Source of the DNA: Chthoniobacteraceae bacterium | Lineage (GTDB): Bacteria > Verrucomicrobiota > Verrucomicrobiia > Chthoniobacterales > Chthoniobacteraceae | Reading direction: 5' to 3' | Assembly: GCA_028293625.1 (NCBI GenBank) | Contig: JAQGOL010000008.1 | Coordinates: 1-64,000 of the forward strand | Length of the DNA: 64,000 bases | Shown here: piece after piece, positions 19,105 to 27,186 of the stretch | Layout of the letters: every line of letters begins with the position of its first letter | Numbering within the stretch: position 1 is the stretch's first letter | Notes under the pieces: generated by a model | Databases searched by the model: none | Told to the model about the DNA's origin: nothing | Seen by the model: only the letters and a program-made list of their open reading frames with translations | Translations under genes and position numbers: made by a program

Positions 19105-19251
19105 CTACACGCTTTTTTTGCCTCGCATAAAGTGGAGCACGAACATAACAAGCGCCACCAGAAGAGCGAGATGAATGAGCCCGCCAGTGACGTGAGCGAC
19201 GAGGCCGATGATCCAACAAACAACTAGAATGATTCCGATAATAGCTAACAT
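19105..19251 (-). CDS. Lmo0937-type 48-residue membrane protein (not in ORF track)
   Basis: A complete 48-codon ORF read on the minus strand: it starts MLAIIGIILVVCWIIGLVAH, has a turn with VTGGLIHLALLVA, and ends FMRGKKSV. Two hydrophobic helices separated by a TGGLIH turn and a basic C-terminus are the pattern of the Lmo0937 family of tiny stress-associated membrane proteins. It converges on the EVE gene with a gap of 18 bp. It was too short for the ORF track, which instead lists a larger out-of-frame ORF (19034-19315). Function unknown. Confidence 0.82.
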   Translation of the reverse strand: MLAIIGIILVVCWIIGLVAHVTGGLIHLALLVALVMFVLHFMRGKKSV

Positions 19252-19495
19252 AGATTTTGGGTAGGTTGTAGTTTCTTTGTAAGAAACATGGGTGTGCTAA
19301 TAAATCGGGATCCAAGAGAAGATGGCCGCCTGATGACGCACCTGCCCAATGCGGTTATTTTCACGCCTCTCCAATCATTTGTTTGAAAACCGCCGCTTTT
19401 TGATCGCCCGACGCCGCGGGAATTTGACTTCGCTCCATCCGAGCGATTGCGCTTCCGCGGAAGGAACGTTAGCGTCGCCGACTTTTTCTGCGTAT

Positions 19496-20881
19496 ATGAG
19501 CACTTCGATTCGTCATGTCCATTTTATCGGCATCTGCGGCACCGCCATGGGAGCGGTGGCTGCAGCCATGCGCGCCCAGGGTTTCACGGTGACCGGCTCG
19601 GACGCCAAAGTTTATCCCCCGATGTCGACGTTCCTTGAGGAAAAAGGAATTGAGCTTAGTGAAGGCTACCGGGCCGAGAATTTGCCGCAGAGCGCCGACA
19701 TGATCGTTGTCGGGAACGCCATTTCGCGAGGCAATCCGGAGGTGGAAGCCGTGCTTAATCGGAAGCTTTTTTATGTCTCGCTGCCGGAGGCCCTCAAACA
19801 GTTCTTTCTTCGGGGCCGCCATAACCTCGTGGTGACCGGCACCCATGGAAAAACCACGACCAGCTCGCTTCTGGCCTGGATTTTAAAGAGCGCCGGCCTT
19901 GATCCGGCCTACATGATCGGCGGAATTGCAAAAAATCTTGGCCAAGGCTGTTCGCTGCACGAGTCGCGCCATGTGGTGGTCGAAGGGGACGAGTACGACA
20001 CGGCGTTTTTCGATAAACGTTCCAAATTTCTCCATTACCTGCCCGAACTGCTGATCATCAATAATATCGAGTTTGATCATGCCGACATTTTCAAAGATCT
20101 CGATGAGATCAAACTGAGCTTCCGGCGGCTCCTCAACGTGGTGCCAAGTGACGGCATGGTGCTTATCAATGCCGATGACGCCAATTGCGTCGATGTCTCC
20201 CGCAATTGTTTTGCCCAGCTTTTGGAAGTCGGTTTTTCACCAAACGCGGCACGCCAGATCCGCGACGTGAGCTACGATTCCGCCGGTTCTGCTTTTACTC
20301 TGCTCGATACCCGATTTGAACTCCCCATGGTCGGCGAATATAATGTTCGCAATGCCGCCATGGCCATTTCAGCGGCGCATTTCTATGGCGTTCCGCTCGA
20401 CCGCATCCAGCAGGCCGTCGCCTCGTTTGAAGGAGTCAAACGCAGGCAGGAGATCCGTGGAGAGACCCGAGGGATTACGATCATCGACGATTTCGGGCAT
20501 CATCCCACCGCCATCGCGCAAACGCTTCGCGGTTTGCGGCACCAGTATCCCGGACGCCGGGTATGGGCGCTGTTTGAACCACGCAGCAACACCACACGGC
20601 GCGCGGTTTTCCAGGATTCCTTAAGCCAGGCGCTCGGGGAAGCCGACGGCGTGATCCTCGCGCAGGTGGCCCGGCTTGAACAGTTGCCCGCTGGCGACCG
20701 CCTCGACCCGGGACAGGTTGTTGACGATATTGCAAAAACCGGCAAACCCGCGTTTTATGAGCCCGATGTCGACGCCATTATCAGCCGGTTGCGCCCCCTT
20801 GTCGCCGAGCGCGATGTCATCGTGATTTTCAGCAACGGCGGTTTCGATAATATCCACCGGCGGCTGATCGCCGAACTCTAA
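19496..20881 (+). CDS. mpl: UDP-N-acetylmuramate:L-alanyl-gamma-D-glutamyl-meso-DAP ligase
   Basis: A Mur-ligase that recycles the murein tripeptide by joining it to UDP-MurNAc. From the ATG at 19496 it is 461 residues: an N-terminal Rossmann domain (HVHFIGICGTAMGA, the Mpl version of the MurC motif), the ATP-binding GTHGKTTTSSL (~115), EGDEYDTAFFD (~165), NNIEFDHADIF, and DDFGHHPTAI (~325), where the His-rich loop is typical of Mpl. The ORF-track start at 19349 adds 49 residues that do not look like the family. It implies meso-DAP in the cell wall. Confidence 0.95.
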   Translation: MSTSIRHVHFIGICGTAMGAVAAAMRAQGFTVTGSDAKVYPPMSTFLEEKGIELSEGYRAENLPQSADMIVVGNAISRGNPEVEAVLNRKLFYVSLPEALKQFFLRGRHNLVVTGTHGKTTTSSLLAWILKSAGLDPAYMIGGIAKNLGQGCSLHESRHVVVEGDEYDTAFFDKRSKFLHYLPELLIINNIEFDHADIFKDLDEIKLSFRRLLNVVPSDGMVLINADDANCVDVSRNCFAQLLEVGFSPNAARQIRDVSYDSAGSAFTLLDTRFELPMVGEYNVRNAAMAISAAHFYGVPLDRIQQAVASFEGVKRRQEIRGETRGITIIDDFGHHPTAIAQTLRGLRHQYPGRRVWALFEPRSNTTRRAVFQDSLSQALGEADGVILAQVARLEQLPAGDRLDPGQVVDDIAKTGKPAFYEPDVDAIISRLRPLVAERDVIVIFSNGGFDNIHRRLIAEL

Positions 20882-20893
20882 GCATCAAACGGC

Positions 20894-21352
20894 CTACGCC
20901 GCAGGGCGAGCCTGGCGGATTGCTTCAAAAAGAACGATTGCCACTGAATTCGCCAGATTAAGGCTGCGGGTCTGATTGGTCATCGGAATAGTAAGGCAGC
21001 GGTCCTGGTTGGCCGAGAGCAGCGATTCGGGAAGGCCCTTGGTTTCCCGGCCAAATACCAGGAAGTCGCCGTCCTGAAACGGGGTGTCCCAGAACGCGCG
21101 GGTCGACTTGGTGGTAAGGAAAAAGAATCGGGCATCCGCGGCTTGGGCGGCACGGAGAGCGTCAAAGGAATCCCAGAGCGCTACCTGCACCTCTTTCCAG
21201 TAATCGAGTCCGGCACGAAGCAAGGTGCGATCGTCGATGAGAAAGCCGAGCGGTTTGACGAGATGCAAATGGGCACCCGTGGCCAGGCAGAGGCGGCCGA
21301 CGTTGCCGGTATTGGGTGGAATCTCGGGTTCGATCAGGACGATGTGAAACAT
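20894..21352 (-). CDS. trmL: tRNA (cytidine/uridine(34)-2'-O)-methyltransferase
   Basis: A 152-residue SPOUT methyltransferase that 2'-O-methylates the wobble base of certain tRNA-Leu. It opens MFHIVLIEPEIPPNTGN, the TrmL signature with the NTGN loop, followed by GLDYWKEV, FGRETKGLPESLL (~100) and the knot-forming C-terminus SLNLANSVAIVLFEA with the SAM-binding loop. The ORF track adds 51 upstream residues unlike the family; the ATG at 21352 is the right start. It converges on mpl with a 12-bp gap. A tRNA-Leu(UAA), a natural substrate type, is encoded at 25128. Confidence 0.95.
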   Translation of the reverse strand: MFHIVLIEPEIPPNTGNVGRLCLATGAHLHLVKPLGFLIDDRTLLRAGLDYWKEVQVALWDSFDALRAAQAADARFFFLTTKSTRAFWDTPFQDGDFLVFGRETKGLPESLLSANQDRCLTIPMTNQTRSLNLANSVAIVLFEAIRQARPAA

Positions 21353-21507
21353 TGAGAATGGAGCATTTACGAGGAATAATCCGGCTCTGGCGATTGCGGA
21401 AAGCGCAATCGCCCTTTCAATCCTGACCTTGCAAGGCAACAAAGGGTTTGTCTGTTTGCATCCTCCTTTTCCCACCGCCGCTTTCCTCCGCATTTTTGAC
21501 TTCAATC

Positions 21508-23229
21508 ATGGATCGCCCTCCGCTTCCGCAGATTACGACCGTCTCCCTTTTCCGCCTGATGCTTTGGGTGCAGTGGCGTTCGTTGTGCGCCCGGATACGC
21601 GGGGTGCGGCGTCAGTCACCCCTCCTTTTGTTTGTGCTGTCGGCATTTATCATCGGCTACCTGGGAGCCGGCTATTGGATCTTCAAGGCGGGCCTCGGTT
21701 ACCTTTACCATTTCCCGTTGGTCGGCAGCCTCCTCTCCCAACGGATCCTCTTTTTGGTGTTCGGTTTTTTCTTCATGATGCTGGCCTTTTCAAACCTCAT
21801 CATCGGTTACTCGACTCTTTTTAAGAACCGCGAAACACAGTGGTTTCTCTCGTTGCCCATTTCGCATCGCAATATCTATCAATGGAAATTCTGCGAGGCG
21901 CTGGCCATTTCCAGTTGGGCACTGATTTTCCTGAGCGCTCCAATGATGATCGCTTACGGACGCGTTCATTCGGTTTCGCCGGAGTTTTATCCGCAGGTGG
22001 CCATGGTATTTCTTCCGTTTGTAGTCATCCCCGCGCTGGCCGGTTCCTGGGGAATTCTTTGTTTTGTGCGGATTATGGCCAGGCGAAACGTCAAACGCAT
22101 CGGGCTGCTCATATCCGCGGCGATTCTGCTTTGGCTCATCTTCGGTTTGAAACCGGTGACTGAGCTCGATTCCGCCAACACGCAGGAGGTCGTGACCTTT
22201 GATAAGCTGCTCCACAATACCCGGCTGAGCCTGCATCCGTTGCTGCCGAGCGCGTGGCTGACCCGGTCCGTCCTTGCCTGGAGTGAAGGACTTGCCACCC
22301 AGGGTTACTTTTATTTTCTTTTGCTCTTAAGCAACGCCATGCTCGGGCTTCTACTTGGGTTCGAAGTGGTCGGCCGCTGCTTCTATGAAAGCTGGACGAT
22401 TTCCTTAAGCTCACGCGCTGAACGATTCCAGCGCAAATCGGAGGCCAAACGGCTGCGCGGCGCGCGGCATTCGTGGCTGGAGCGCGCCTGCCATTTTTTT
22501 CTATCGCCACCGGCCGCGGCCCTCGTGGTTAAAGACGTCCGGCTTTTCTGGCGCGATCCGGCGCAATGGATCCAGTTCATGGTCTTCTTCGGGCTGCTTT
22601 GTATCTATGTCCTTAATGTGCGCAACGTCGCATTCGATTTTAAGAACCCGTTTTGGGATACACTGATTAGCTATCTGAATTTGTCGGCTTCATCCCTGAC
22701 ACTCTCAACACTTACCACCCGGTTTGTATTTCCTCAGTTCAGTCTTGAAGGACGCCGCATCTGGATTCTTGGACTCTCCCCCATGGGACTGCCCAAGGTG
22801 CTCCTTCAGAAATTCTGGTTAAGCTGTCTGACCGCCATGGTCATCACAGTCAGTCTCATGGCTACTTCAAGCACCTTGTTGCATCTGCCTTGGAGTAAGA
22901 GACTCTTCTTCATGGGTTCCGTTGCTCTTATGAGCGCCGCCCTGAGCGGGCTGGCGGTCGGACTTGGCGCGCTCTTTCCCAATTTTAAGGAAGAAAATCC
23001 CTCCAAGATCGTCAGCAGCTTCGGCGGGACTCTCTGTCTTATCCTAAGCTTTGTTTATATCGCGCTGTTTGTCGGACTTGCCTCCATTCCCGACATGCGC
23101 CAGGTCACCCGCATCCAATTTCCGATCTCGGACGCCGTGGCCTGGACCATCCCGGTGGTGATGAGCGCATGCCTCCTTTTTATCCCCATGATTCTCGCCT
23201 CCAGGCAGGTGAAGAATATGGAAATATAA
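21508..23229 (+). CDS. Putative ABC-2-type exporter permease subunit
   Basis: 573 residues from the ATG at 21508, with about twelve hydrophobic segments in two halves joined by a basic cytoplasmic stretch (FQRKSEAKRLRGARHSWLERA, ~310). The second half starts with LVVKDVRLFWRDPAQWIQFM, a coupling-helix-like segment seen in ABC-2 permeases. The pattern fits the large bacterial putative ABC exporter permeases, but no ATPase gene is adjacent, so the partner must be elsewhere. It is divergent from trmL and converges on the aldo/keto reductase gene. The membrane-protein call is sure; the transport role is inferred. Confidence 0.7.
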   Translation: MDRPPLPQITTVSLFRLMLWVQWRSLCARIRGVRRQSPLLLFVLSAFIIGYLGAGYWIFKAGLGYLYHFPLVGSLLSQRILFLVFGFFFMMLAFSNLIIGYSTLFKNRETQWFLSLPISHRNIYQWKFCEALAISSWALIFLSAPMMIAYGRVHSVSPEFYPQVAMVFLPFVVIPALAGSWGILCFVRIMARRNVKRIGLLISAAILLWLIFGLKPVTELDSANTQEVVTFDKLLHNTRLSLHPLLPSAWLTRSVLAWSEGLATQGYFYFLLLLSNAMLGLLLGFEVVGRCFYESWTISLSSRAERFQRKSEAKRLRGARHSWLERACHFFLSPPAAALVVKDVRLFWRDPAQWIQFMVFFGLLCIYVLNVRNVAFDFKNPFWDTLISYLNLSASSLTLSTLTTRFVFPQFSLEGRRIWILGLSPMGLPKVLLQKFWLSCLTAMVITVSLMATSSTLLHLPWSKRLFFMGSVALMSAALSGLAVGLGALFPNFKEENPSKIVSSFGGTLCLILSFVYIALFVGLASIPDMRQVTRIQFPISDAVAWTIPVVMSACLLFIPMILASRQVKNMEI

Positions 23230-23242
23230 CGGCACCGCTGCT

Positions 23243-24427
23243 TTATCCGCCTTCGCTTAGCCTTTTCTTCGGAGCATCAAAAAGGAGTGCATGCGCCTCG
23301 GTCAGGATGGCGGGAATCTTCTCCGCAAAAGGATGCCCGTGCAAGGCCGCCTCGATCCGGGCTGGGTCGAACCCGGCAGCATTATTGCCGGGAAACCAAT
23401 GGCCGGCATTGCCCATCAGGTTGTAGCGCATTTTGCCCCACGCGGTGAGATCGAGCGCCTTGGCAAACGTCCATAGCCGCAAAACTTCCTGCACGTTGAG
23501 CTCGTCAGGCATCGCCTGATAGCCCGGTAACGCTTCCAAACCGCGTTTGCACCAATCTTCGCCAAGAACTCTGACCATCTCCGCGCGCAACCGCAGCTCG
23601 ATCGGCGCGACGGCTTCCGCGGCTTGATCGTAATGATCCAGTGCCGCGATATGTTCATCAAAATCGCCGGGACGCGCCGCGCCGACGCTCAATGTATGCA
23701 CCTGCGGCCGCGCCAGACAGTAGAGATCATTAAAAGCAATGGGCGAAAGCGGGGCGCAAAGTTCGCGAAGCTTGGCTGGCGGATCGTATAGCATGCCGCC
23801 TTTATCGGTAGGGCTGATGATAAAAACACCCATGTCGGCAGCGGCAGCGGCTTCCACAGCCGGCCAGTTAAAATCATTCACGAAATACCAGTGCAGATTC
23901 ACATAATCAAATTCGGTGCTCTGAATAGCCTGAATGATCACGTCGGTGGTCGCGTGCGTGGTAAAGCCAATGAACTTGCAACGGCCTTCCTTTTGAAATT
24001 GGCGGGCAGCGTCGAGGCAGCCCCCTTTTTTCAGTGTCCAATCGAGAAGCTCCGCGTTGTTGATTCCGTGAATGGAGAGAAGGTCGACGTGGTCGAGCTT
24101 CAAGTAGCGCATTGAGGTCTCGAAGGTTTCAATGAACTCTTTCGCCGTGGCGAATGGCGCCACTTTGGTCTGAATAATCATCTTCTCCCGCGGCAACTTC
24201 GGCAGCAACCAGCCCAATTGCATCTCGCTGCTTCCATATCCGCGCGCGGTTTCAATATGATTGATCCCAAGCTCCAGGGAACGCAGCACCGTCGCTTCCA
24301 GGTTGCGCTGGTTCTCCTCGGGGATTTCAGCCGGCGGGCAGTCGTCCCATTTGTGCTGGTAACGCATCCCGCCGCAGGAAAAGACGGGCATCTTAAGGTC
24401 GGTGCGGCCAAAACGGCGGTATTTCAT
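23243..24427 (-). CDS. Aldo/keto reductase family protein
   Basis: 394 residues from MKYRRFGRTDLKMPVFSCGGMRY, a typical AKR opening. The catalytic positions are visible: ETARGYGSSE (~55; Glu replaces the usual Asp of DTAxxYG), TKVAP (Lys) and LLSIHGI (His). The C-terminal part extends beyond the barrel, as in AKRs that carry a ferredoxin-like CxxCxxC cluster, but here the corresponding segment (CKRGLEALPGYQAMPDELN) has a single cysteine. It is probably an NADPH-type enzyme or a diverged non-redox relative. The ATG at 24427 is chosen over the ORF-track 24466. Confidence 0.85.
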   Translation of the reverse strand: MKYRRFGRTDLKMPVFSCGGMRYQHKWDDCPPAEIPEENQRNLEATVLRSLELGINHIETARGYGSSEMQLGWLLPKLPREKMIIQTKVAPFATAKEFIETFETSMRYLKLDHVDLLSIHGINNAELLDWTLKKGGCLDAARQFQKEGRCKFIGFTTHATTDVIIQAIQSTEFDYVNLHWYFVNDFNWPAVEAAAAADMGVFIISPTDKGGMLYDPPAKLRELCAPLSPIAFNDLYCLARPQVHTLSVGAARPGDFDEHIAALDHYDQAAEAVAPIELRLRAEMVRVLGEDWCKRGLEALPGYQAMPDELNVQEVLRLWTFAKALDLTAWGKMRYNLMGNAGHWFPGNNAAGFDPARIEAALHGHPFAEKIPAILTEAHALLFDAPKKRLSEGG

Positions 24428-24523
24428 GTACAAAGAGATTGCGGGGAAAGACGCGCGCGAGTCCACAGTTTTAGAGACGCTCGTGCCAGCGCCACTCTGG
24501 CCTCCGCGGCCGAATTAGACTCG

Positions 24524-25003
24524 ATGAGCAAAGAACACCTTGACCTCTATTTGAACGATCACCTCGCCGGATCCGTGGGCGCTCTCGAACTCCTTTCGGA
24601 TCTGATCAAGGAAACCGACCCGGCACGGAGCCGGTTTTTTTCAACGCTCCACGGGGAGATCGATGCCGACCAAAAGGAACTCAAGTCGATTATGAGCAGC
24701 CTTAATATTGTCGAAAGCTCAACCCGCAAAGCCGCGGCCTGGCTGGTGGAGACCTTTGCGTGGCTCAAACTGCGCCCCGGTGGAGCCCCTGCCTCCAACA
24801 TCCAACTTCTTCAATCCATTGAAGGATTACTGCTTGGTGTAACGGGTAAACGCGCTCTCTGGCAGGCGCTGCTCAGTTGTCCCTCAGTCGTCGCGCAACT
24901 TCCGGGAGTTGATCTCCATCGGCTTGAGGAGCGGGCCAGGGATCAAAGCGAACGCCTTCAGGATGAACGCATCAAAGTGGCAGCCGAAGCATTAAAGTTA
25001 TAA
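24524..25003 (+). CDS. Helical hypothetical protein, ferritin-like in outline
   Basis: From the ATG at 24524 the product is 159 residues and strongly helical. The spacing of acidic and histidine residues (LYLNDHLAGSVGALELL, then FSTLHGEIDADQKELKSIM) resembles a four-helix bundle of the ferritin-like/DinB outline, but I do not recognise a named family. The ORF track starts 306 bases upstream inside the divergent aldo/keto reductase gene; that extension has no similarity and is discarded. It lies between that gene and tRNA-Leu. No signal peptide or membrane segment is seen. Confidence 0.7.
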   Translation: MSKEHLDLYLNDHLAGSVGALELLSDLIKETDPARSRFFSTLHGEIDADQKELKSIMSSLNIVESSTRKAAAWLVETFAWLKLRPGGAPASNIQLLQSIEGLLLGVTGKRALWQALLSCPSVVAQLPGVDLHRLEERARDQSERLQDERIKVAAEALKL

Positions 25004-25127
25004 CGATACGCTTTCAGTCACTTGCATTATTTGGCGCGGATTGAGCGGAGAACTTCACTTTCTTCATGACCCCGGCCAAAATCCTTGCCCTCCATCGCGA
25101 CTCAATGCACGGTCACGCCACTTCTGC

Positions 25128-25215
25128 GGCGGTATGGTGAAATGGCAGACACAGCAGACTTAAAATCTGCTGGCGCGTAAGCGCCGTGCCGGTTCGAGTC
25201 CGGCTACCGCCACCA
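25128..25215 (+). tRNA. tRNA-Leu (anticodon UAA)
   Basis: An 88-base class II tRNA. The acceptor stem GGCGGTA pairs with TACCGCC, followed by discriminator A and an encoded CCA. The anticodon arm is GCAGA-CTTAAAA-TCTGC, giving anticodon TAA for UUA codons. A long variable arm (GGCGCGTAAGCGCC) and a T-arm GCCGG-TTCGAGT-CCGGC are all present. It ends 10 bases before the convergent ThuA stop codon. Confidence 0.97.
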
Positions 25216-25224
25216 TGGCCCGCT

Positions 25225-26130
25225 TTAACGCGCGCTTTTGTCGCCCAAAAAACGAACCGCATTCCCGATGATTTTCAGCGGCTCGGGCTGGGTGAAAATC
25301 GGGTAGGTCTCATGGCCGGGACGGAAATAGAAAACGCGCCCCTTGCCGACCTGCCAGAGTGAACCGCTCCGGAAATGTTCACCTTTATCCCAGCGTTCTT
25401 CAAAAATCACAACGTCCGGCGCGGGAACATGGAAGGCTTCATCGTACATTTCTGTTTGAGGGATATCAAAATGCGCGGGAACTCCTTTGGCGATCGGGTG
25501 TTCGGGCAGCAACGCTGTCACGTGACTTGGCAGGCCATCTCCGCGATAAGCGGGAAAACAGCAGTTGGGCAGCACGATTTGAAGGGCATCGGCGCCATCG
25601 GCATCCTTGATCCTGCCAAAGGAAGGCGTCAGCGGTTCCTCGCGTCGAGGCTGGCGGTAGAGTTTGGCGGGCACTTCGACGATCTTTAAAGTCGCCCGCT
25701 CGGCATCGGTCAGCGATTTGAGGGCATCCTGCCGGGTGCGAGCGTTCATGGCCTCGATAAAAGGACCCGACCAATGGGCCGAATGAAGTGAGATGAGCGA
25801 GAGCTCGCCGTTCTTCACGCGCTCAACGATCGCCTTGCTTGTCTCAGGCTTTATTTCGCCGTGGCGTTTGTGTCCCCACCAGATCAGCACATCACACTGA
25901 TCAAGAGCCGCTTTGGAGAGTCCTTGCTCGGGATCGGCAAGGGAAGCGCTCCGCACCGTCAATCCGGGCTGTTGCGCCAGGGAATCGGCAATCGCATTGC
26001 CAAGAAAGTTTTTGTAGCCCGGTTTTTGTTCCGGCTGTTGTTCATCCCAGACAAGCACCCGAATCGGTTCAGCCAAAGCCACGGAGATGCACGATGAGAA
26101 AAGAAGAAATCCTAGAATGTAACGGTTCAT
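25225..26130 (-). CDS. Exported ThuA-domain protein
   Basis: 301 residues with a signal peptide (MNRYILGFLLFSSCISVALA). The ThuA/trehalose-utilisation domain has a glutamine-amidotransferase-like fold: IRVLVWDE, VLIWWGHKRHGE (~89), LISLHSAHWSGPFIEAM (~117) and the GKGRVFYFRPGHETYPIF ending (~272). In planctomycetes and verrucomicrobia such proteins accompany sugar oxidoreductases and are thought to act in saccharide metabolism; the reaction is not proven. Its C-terminus is next to the tRNA. It lies 43 bp downstream of the LysR gene, so it may be co-transcribed with it. Confidence 0.9.
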   Translation of the reverse strand: MNRYILGFLLFSSCISVALAEPIRVLVWDEQQPEQKPGYKNFLGNAIADSLAQQPGLTVRSASLADPEQGLSKAALDQCDVLIWWGHKRHGEIKPETSKAIVERVKNGELSLISLHSAHWSGPFIEAMNARTRQDALKSLTDAERATLKIVEVPAKLYRQPRREEPLTPSFGRIKDADGADALQIVLPNCCFPAYRGDGLPSHVTALLPEHPIAKGVPAHFDIPQTEMYDEAFHVPAPDVVIFEERWDKGEHFRSGSLWQVGKGRVFYFRPGHETYPIFTQPEPLKIIGNAVRFLGDKSAR

Positions 26131-26173
26131 GGGGAGACCAACGGTTTGCCCGAAAAAACGGTTTATTCAAGAT

Positions 26174-27079
26174 TTACCCGAGTTTTTCAGCCACGCTTTC
26201 ACAGAGCCCGATGAAGGTTTCCTCGGCAAGGCTGAGGCGGCGTCCTTTCCAGTGCAGGACACCCCAGCGGCGGCGCAACTTGCGTTTTCCAAGCGGCAGC
26301 GCGACGAGCGATTTTTCCTTAAGCTCCTTTCGCAAGGTCCATGGCGCCAGGATGCTGATGCCGTGTCCGAGCTTCACGAGTTCCTTGATAGCTTCCATGT
26401 TTCCAAGATCGAGCAGACTATGGAGAACAATCTTATCCTGGCGGAAGTAACTCTCAATCATCTGGAAGGTATAGCTCGCCTTTCCATAGAGGATATAATG
26501 CTGCCGCGCTATCTCGTCGCGTTTTACCTTGCCTAACTTTGCCCAGGGATGCAGCGCGCTCACCACAAATTGAAGTTCATCGGTAAAAAGCGGCCGGAAC
26601 TCCAACGATTCCTCCCGGCGCGGCTCCAGATTGACCGCCAGATCAATTTTATGGGCGCGGAGAATTTCGATATTGTTGGGCGTATCGCCCGGAGTGATCG
26701 AGATCTCGCATTGCGGAAAGCTCTCCTTGAATTCACGCAGCACAGCCGGCAGGACATACTGGCAGGCGGTCGTGCTCGCCCCGATGCGCAGCCGGCTTCG
26801 TCCCCATTTTCCCAAATGCCCCAGCTCAGCGCGCGCTACGCTCATTTCCTCCAGAATGCGTTCCACGTGGACAAGAAGCTGTTCGCCAGCCTGTGTGAGC
26901 ACCACGGTTTTGCCCATCCTGTCAAAAAGCCTGCAGCCAATGTCGTCTTCCAGGGCTTTCATGGAATGGCTGATGGCCGACTGGCTCAGATGCAGTTCGT
27001 GCGCGGTCTGGGTAAAGCTCCCATTGGCTGCGAGGATCGAAAAGGCACGGAGTTGTCTGCTATCAAGCGGAACGGACAT
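26174..27079 (-). CDS. LysR family transcriptional regulator
   Basis: 301 residues from MSVPLDSRQLRAFSILAANGSF. The winged helix-turn-helix is clear (FTQTAHELHLSQSAISHSMKALEDDIG, ~22-48), followed by the linker helix and a periplasmic-binding-protein-like effector domain (~95-300) opening RLRIGASTTACQYVLPAVL. The ORF track begins at 27184, but the first 35 residues are not LysR-like and would span the operator, so the ATG at 27079 is used. It is divergent from the NrtA/NasS-like gene, whose product it probably controls. A T-N11-A dyad lies directly before its start. Confidence 0.93.
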   Translation of the reverse strand: MSVPLDSRQLRAFSILAANGSFTQTAHELHLSQSAISHSMKALEDDIGCRLFDRMGKTVVLTQAGEQLLVHVERILEEMSVARAELGHLGKWGRSRLRIGASTTACQYVLPAVLREFKESFPQCEISITPGDTPNNIEILRAHKIDLAVNLEPRREESLEFRPLFTDELQFVVSALHPWAKLGKVKRDEIARQHYILYGKASYTFQMIESYFRQDKIVLHSLLDLGNMEAIKELVKLGHGISILAPWTLRKELKEKSLVALPLGKRKLRRRWGVLHWKGRRLSLAEETFIGLCESVAEKLG

Positions 27080-27080
27080 G

Positions 27081-27097
27081 GATGAACCAGATTCATC
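27081..27097. promoter_or_regulatory. Putative LysR-type operator (T-N11-A dyad)
   Basis: GATGAA and TTCATC form a perfect 6-bp inverted repeat with a 5-base spacer, containing TGAACCAGATTCA, which fits the T-N11-A LysR box. It starts two bases before the LysR start codon, in the 107-bp gap to the divergent NrtA-like gene, so it may mediate autorepression and control of the neighbour. The regulator's true site is not proven. Confidence 0.55.
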
Positions 27098-27186
27098 AGT
27101 GGAACCACAAAATCGAAAGTCATTTTTTCGCAGTTTCATCCCGCTCTGGCATATTGGAAGCTTAAGGCGCTCATCTTCACCCACGC

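Noticed and set aside
19034-19315. 93-residue minus-strand ORF
   Set aside because: Overlaps the EVE gene end and the better-supported 48-residue membrane protein in another frame.
21508-23229. Complete ABC transporter locus
   Set aside because: Only a permease-like gene is present; no ATPase or binding protein adjoins.
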